Shown here: positions 59,113 through 64,000 of the stretch, piece after piece
Layout of the letters: every line of letters begins with the position of its first letter
How positions within the stretch are numbered: the stretch's first letter is position 1
Assembly: GCA_018857735.1 (NCBI GenBank)
Contig: JABMCL010001379.1
Span: forward strand, 609,501 to 673,500
Source of the DNA: Alviniconcha marisindica
Taxonomy: Eukaryota > Mollusca > Gastropoda > Provannidae
DNA length: 64,000 bases
Direction: 5' to 3'
The notes under the pieces: model-generated
Database searches by the model: none
The model's input: the letters and a program-made list of their open reading frames with translations, nothing else
What the model was told of the DNA's origin: nothing
Translations under genes and position numbers: made by a program

Positions 59113-60015
59113 AAAGCAAAGGCAAAAGGTGGACTGGTAAACACACAAAATGCTGGACTGTAAACACAAAAAGTTGACTGTAAACACACAAAATGTAGAA
59201 TTATTTCCACTTGCAGGCACCTATGACTGTGCCTTCCTCACTCAAGCAAAAGAAGTGAAAATACTTTCTTGCTTCCAATATGAACTATTCAGGGTGCACC
59301 CATGTCAGGCTACCAATGAAGAACCTCGTCCGCAGCAAACCCTCAACCCAAAGGAATGTCTTAATTCTGATGTTCCACAGAATCTACATCTGACCCCCTG
59401 CCACTAACGGACAGGAACTTTCTGACAAACGTACAGACAGCCTCACCCATCCCCCATCCCACCCCATTTGATCAAACTTAGGTACTGTGCTTGTACAAGG
59501 GGGGGATTGAGAAACCTGCAATCAGGACAGTGAGACCGATGCCTATCAGATAGATACATCAGACTAATCCACTACTAAGCTGCACAATCCCACTACCGAG
59601 GGGCGGACATCACAGCGATGATGATAATGAGGATATCATAGTAGTGGTACAGTAGTGACCGTTATAAATATTATAAATCAAGCAGTCCATTCTAGGGTCC
59701 ACACATCAGGATGAGTCAAAACATTGTAATGCTAAAAGTGTAAAGCACAGGCACCTAACAACTGGTGACCATCTACTGCACGATCATGCACACCAGAAAC
59801 AAGAAGACTTTATAATGCTGAAGGTGTCGAGCAAATGCAGTTACCCGAGTAACCGTAATGATAATAATAATGATTACGATAATAATAATAGTGACTCTTT
59901 TACAGTGCTATGCCCTTTGAACAAATTACAAGCTCATGCTGCTGTACAATATCACAAGTACAAAGAAACAATAACGAAAACGCAGTGCTGTGACCACATA
60001 CAGGAACACTGAAAT
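59113..60015. other. Unassigned ACSL intron sequence
   Basis: Mostly unique; GGTAAACACACAAAATG-type triplicate at 59135-59190, ATAATAATAATGATTACGAT at 59860-59890. No exon recognised. Confidence 0.6.
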
Positions 60016-60019
60016 ATTC

Positions 60020-60064
60020 AAATAACACACAACACACACACACCCACACCACACAACACACACA

Positions 60065-60095
<31 letters not shown>

Positions 60096-60098
60096 CAC

Positions 60099-60130
<32 letters not shown>
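60020..60130. repeat. CA microsatellite
   Basis: (CA)n with CACACCACAC interruptions. Confidence 0.95.
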
Positions 60131-60131
<1 letters not shown>

Positions 60132-60146
60132 AAAATGCATTTGTTC

Positions 60147-60592
60147 AGCTGTCCTTCACTCTGTGTCTACAACATACAATTAACCATCCACAGATGTCAC
60201 AATGATACAGCTGTCCCTCACTCTGTGTCTACAACATACAATTAACCATCCACAGATGTCACAATGATACAGCTGTCCCTCACTCTGTGTCTACAACATA
60301 CAATTAACCATCCACAGATGTCACAATGATACAGCTGTCCTTCACTCTGTGTCTACAACATACAATTAACCATCCACAGATGTCACAATGATACAGCTGT
60401 CCTTCACTCTGTGTCTACAACATACAATTAACCATCCACAGATGTCACAATGATACAGCTGTCCCTCACTCTGTGTCTACAACATACAATTAACCATCCA
60501 CAGATGTCACAATGATACAGCTGTCCTTCACTCTGTGTCTACAACATACAATTAACCATCCACAGATGTCACAATGATACAGCTGTCACTAC
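60147..60592. repeat. 62-bp minisatellite, 7 nearly identical copies
   Basis: Units of CAGCTGTCCCTCACTCTGTG + TCTACAACATACAATTAACC + ATCCACAGATGTCACAATGATA. Copies differ almost only at one CCT/CTT site, indicating recent expansion or conversion. Confidence 0.97.
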
Positions 60593-63300
60593 CAAAGGTC
60601 AGTTACCACAGTACAGAATGTACATGTACCTCTATCACATACCAGACAGTTTCATTTTTTTACAATTTCAGATGACCTAATATTCTCCACTTCACTTCAC
60701 ATTAAATGTAAACATTGTAGCATTAATGTCAGAGGCATTCAAATCACACAACTGTAGTTGATTAAAGGCAACATGCATTACACATCCCATTTATCTTGAC
60801 ATGTCTCTAATTCTAGCTGCATTAGAAAAACAAAACGAGTTTATGTTTTAAACTAAGTTAAAGTGTTTCAACCACAATGACAAAACGGAGGACACAGAAA
60901 ACCTGACGACGAGGAGACAAAAACACCACAGGGCCGCCACATAAGATTCTCCCTCTAATCACACCTGTCCTGCGTCAAAAAGAGGGACATTTTGCAGTCC
61001 CAGGGGGACACGTCTGTCAACTTATCCACTCATAAATTAACCCAATGACCTTCCATACACTCAAACAATCCCCCCCCCGCCCCCACAACCCCCCACCCCT
61101 CCCCCCGGCATGTTTAAAAAAAAAATTCAAACGTTAGACTCGGATATCAGTTTTTAACAGGAATATTCCAGAAGTGCACTAGAAAATACTTGAATGTAGT
61201 TTTGTACAGTCCTCTCTTCTCAAGAATGACCCCTGCTGCTCCTCAATTAACAGAACAGCTACTGACAGAGAAATCTGATGTCTGAAAAATAAAGCAATAA
61301 AAGTAAATGTCCATATTTGCACACTGTTGATCACAATCAAACTGTGATCAGAAATAATACTGAAGATTTCTAGAGCACTTTATAATAAAACTATCTCACA
61401 AACTATTTTAGCTTTAAGTTTAAGTGTGCCAGACGTGCCACTCCATTTAAATGTGTACAGATCAGGCCATGCGTGATAAGAGAGAGAATGAACAAGTTGC
61501 AAGTGAACAACAAACATCCAATTCATTCACATTCGGAATGTTGCTGAATGGCCACTGCCTAATGTATTCGTTGGGACAAAATACTTTGTATTTATGATCA
61601 TGTTTTACTGAGCAAATCACTCATAAACTGTCATAGCTCAAAAAAATCCTGTGAATTGCTTTTTGTTCTCAAAATTAGATGAATAAATTTTGGTCAAATC
61701 CATATGTTACAACTACTTTTGGATGACATTTTGTTGAATGGAGATATTGTAGATTTATCCTACTTTAGGCTTAAAAAAATAATAATTTATAAATAGTTGT
61801 TTGACTGCCGCTGCCATGTGCTTTCTCTGTTTAAATGAACTATCAATGTGAAAAACAATCATGGAACTGCTTTCATCTATTCTTACAGCTTTCTCAAATA
61901 AACCAAACTGTGTATAATATTAATGGTAAGGATCAGTACTGTTGTGTACTGATCCTCATCACTAATATTATACACAGTTTGATAGATTTTGTTCAGTCTT
62001 TTATGTACAGTTACATACTGTATTAATACTGATGGTCATAATTACGTCAACAGAGACAGAGGCAGCTACATAAGCTGCCTGTTACAGTTATATACTGATA
62101 ATACTGGTGGTCATAATTATATCAACAGAGGCAGCTACATAAGCTGCCTGTTAGGAGTTACATATTGATAAAATTGATGGTCATCATTATGAACATGCAT
62201 GCACACAAAGACATGTGTGAAAACATTCAACATGAGCTAGGAGAGAGACAGAATAAACAAACAATTTTACAAGGGTAATGGAATAGATTCACTGTCCTTT
62301 TATATCCTGCCATCTTCCATGAAAAAATTCTACTAAAGTTACAAGTGAATGACAAGTAAATCTTTGTCAATCTATCTGAGTACATGCAGATACAAACACA
62401 TAAACTATGCACAAGAGAGAGAGAGAAGGGGGGGGGGGACGGGGGGACAGAGAGAGACAGACAGACTGAGAGACAGAGAGTAATAAACATATTAACATCC
62501 TGACTCAACCAAACCATCAGTCACAATAGTATGACCCGTTGCTAGGATAAAACAAAAACCAACCAACAGTGGTACAGCAGTAAAAACATGACAGGTACAA
62601 AGAAAAAAGAAAAGAAAAAAAGAAGAAAAAAAAGAGTAAACTACATATATAAGAAATTCCTTGGGCAGCTCCACCTGATGTACTTTTGCTATAACCCAAT
62701 TCCTAAACATGAACACAAAGCCTGTGAAAGAACAATAACTGTTTCAGAGATGATGTACATTTTGCCGACTCCTAACGTAGGAACCCAGCGTATCCATCAC
62801 CTGCGCCTATCAGCAGGGCAGCCTGTGTTTATCCTGCAGGCTGACATAGGAACCTGCATTAGCCACACCTAATTTAAAGGAAAAGGTGGAGAGAGGACAT
62901 GGAAAAAATGAAGCTGAATGGACAGGGAAGGGAGAAATTAAAAAGCAAGAATTTGCTGGCAGGAAGTAAAGCATGCATAGCTATGTTCTGGCTGCAGGCT
63001 TTAAAATTAAAGACACAATGTTTATGCTCATGATTTTTCAACAGAGGGGACCCTAATTTCTAGTATTCTACATCCACAGTACCCCACTTTTGGAAAGGGT
63101 GGGTGGGGGGGGGGCGGGGGGGGGGGGGGGTCATGCACATGCAACTTTTAAAGTTACTATTGTGGACATATATATATAACAAATAACAAGAGATTGCAGT
63201 CAAACTGTTGAAAGTTTCTGCTGTCGTAGCATGTTCAGCCATATTCTGTATCCTGTCCCATCAAAAATATCTCCTACTATGCCCAACTTGATGGCTTATA
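60593..63300. other. Unassigned sequence, presumably ACSL 5' intron
   Basis: No acyl-CoA synthetase exon found on the minus strand. It contains a C-rich stretch at 61068-61110, a hairpin (61904-61981), a roughly 70-bp duplication at 62035-62165 with the hairpin GGCAGCTACATAAGCTGCC twice, and poly-G at about 63106-63130. Confidence 0.55.
61904..61981. repeat. Perfect-type hairpin, 36-nt arms
   Basis: Arms begin CAAACTGTGTATAATATTA and end TAATATTATACACAGTTTG; the inner arms are GGATCAGTAC / GTACTGATCC around TGTTGT, with a few mismatches mid-stem (ATGGTAA versus TCATCAC). Confidence 0.85.
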
Positions 63301-63337
63301 ACCTCAACCTATACTGCTGTAGGCGAAAAGTCCTTTG

Positions 63338-63803
63338 CTATTGGGCAGCTCAGGCAGGGTTGTTAACTCCTTGGACTTTTGCCCGGCATCGCTTAAGTCC
63401 CTTGGCTGCTTTTACTTCCGGTGCATACTTTCTTCACAATGGAAGGCAGTGACAGTGAGTTTGCGAATTTTACACGGCCAACTTTAAAGACATTTTTCGA
63501 GGCCCGTAGTCAGAATGTGTCTGGCAACAAACAATAACTTGTTGCTCGTGCTATAGGATGCCCCCAAACGCTTTTTTTTCCACCCTCCATCCCCTTTCCA
63601 TGGTAATTTTTGCAACTGCAACAGTGGTGGCATTTGTACTGCTTCGCAATTCTAGGTTCAACTTCCGTTTTTATACACAGTGTGAAGCAACGCCTACTTA
63701 GAAGTCAGCCCGGAAGTAACGCTGCGACCTCTTGTGACTTCTTGTGCGAAAGATTACAAAGGGCATTCACTCGCGCAAACCAGCTTCACTGAACCACCCA
63801 ATA
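63338..63803 (+). mobile_element. TIR DNA element copy 2 (about 466 bp), inverse of 10657-11175
   Basis: Left end CTATTGGGCAGCTCAG, right end TATTGGGTGGTTCAG inverted. Body aligns with the reverse complement of copy 1 throughout. The reading frame at 63439-63534 begins MEGSDSEF, includes LKTFFEARSQNVSGNKQ and stops at TAA; beyond the stop LVARAIG continues the SAP-like pattern. Non-autonomous. To its right, ATGGAGGCTGTAGACCAAAA is duplicated at about 63814 and 63853. Confidence 0.78.
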
Positions 63804-64000
63804 CATTTACAAGAATGGAGGCTGTAGACCAAAAGTCCTTTCCTATTATACATTTACATGAATGGAGGCTGTAGACCAAAAGTCCTTTGCTACACATTTA
63901 CCAGAATGGCGGCTGACAGGGACATTTTTGAGCTGACACACACACACGCACGCACATACATATTAATCTGTAATATCTAGGATAGGAGACAAATGTGATG

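Noticed and set aside
60147..60592. CRISPR-like array
   Set aside because: Units are contiguous with no unique spacers, and the genome is eukaryotic; the same applies to every other array here.

Overview
The window is animal nuclear DNA. It has multi-exon genes with GT-AG introns of 0.2 to 3 kb, poly(A) signals, tRNA-derived SINE remnants, many CA/TG/GA microsatellites, poly-C/poly-G runs and an extreme load of minisatellites. The gene set and the repeat style suggest a lophotrochozoan invertebrate, probably a marine mollusc or gastropod. That placement is inference; no marker gene proves it.

Layout: 0.4-6.5 kb is a long foldback element followed by four minisatellites with no recognised gene. 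On the minus strand, 6.5-17.2 kb holds an unrecognised membrane-protein-like gene (6513-8295) directly downstream of a complete nine-exon GPR180 orthologue (8323-17155). A head-to-head intergenic region of about 0.86 kb separates GPR180 from a plus-strand regulator with AT-hooks and ten C2H2 zinc fingers (18019-26262). From 26.3 to 44.7 kb I recognise only a small secreted EGF-like, cysteine-rich ORF (30279-30524, minus); the rest is dispersed repeats, microsatellites, minisatellites and unassigned sequence. From 44.8 kb to the right edge lies the 3' two-thirds of a long-chain acyl-CoA synthetase of the ACSL3/ACSL4 group (minus; eleven exons resolved, 5' part outside the window).

The gene products do not form an obvious pathway. 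GPR180 is a GOST/ITR-type seven-pass membrane protein, ACSL4 activates long-chain fatty acids, and the zinc-finger protein is a probable transcriptional regulator.

The most interesting pattern is that minisatellites in these genes are built from exon edges. Six arrays have a repeat unit containing a real 5' or 3' splice site plus 15-60 nt of adjoining coding exon: GPR180 exons 5 and 9, three ACSL exons and one zinc-finger exon. Single introns therefore carry up to about 20 decoy copies of their own splice junction. Other notable points are a second ORF in frame with GPR180 after a TGATGA double stop, an in-frame 57-bp duplication in a coding exon, a tract packed with TTGTCATGACAA-like palindromes, and two inverted copies of a terminal-inverted-repeat element carrying a truncated SAP-like reading frame.

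Exon boundaries of GPR180 and ACSL were placed by eye from splice consensus, reading-phase continuity and remembered family similarity; all phases close.
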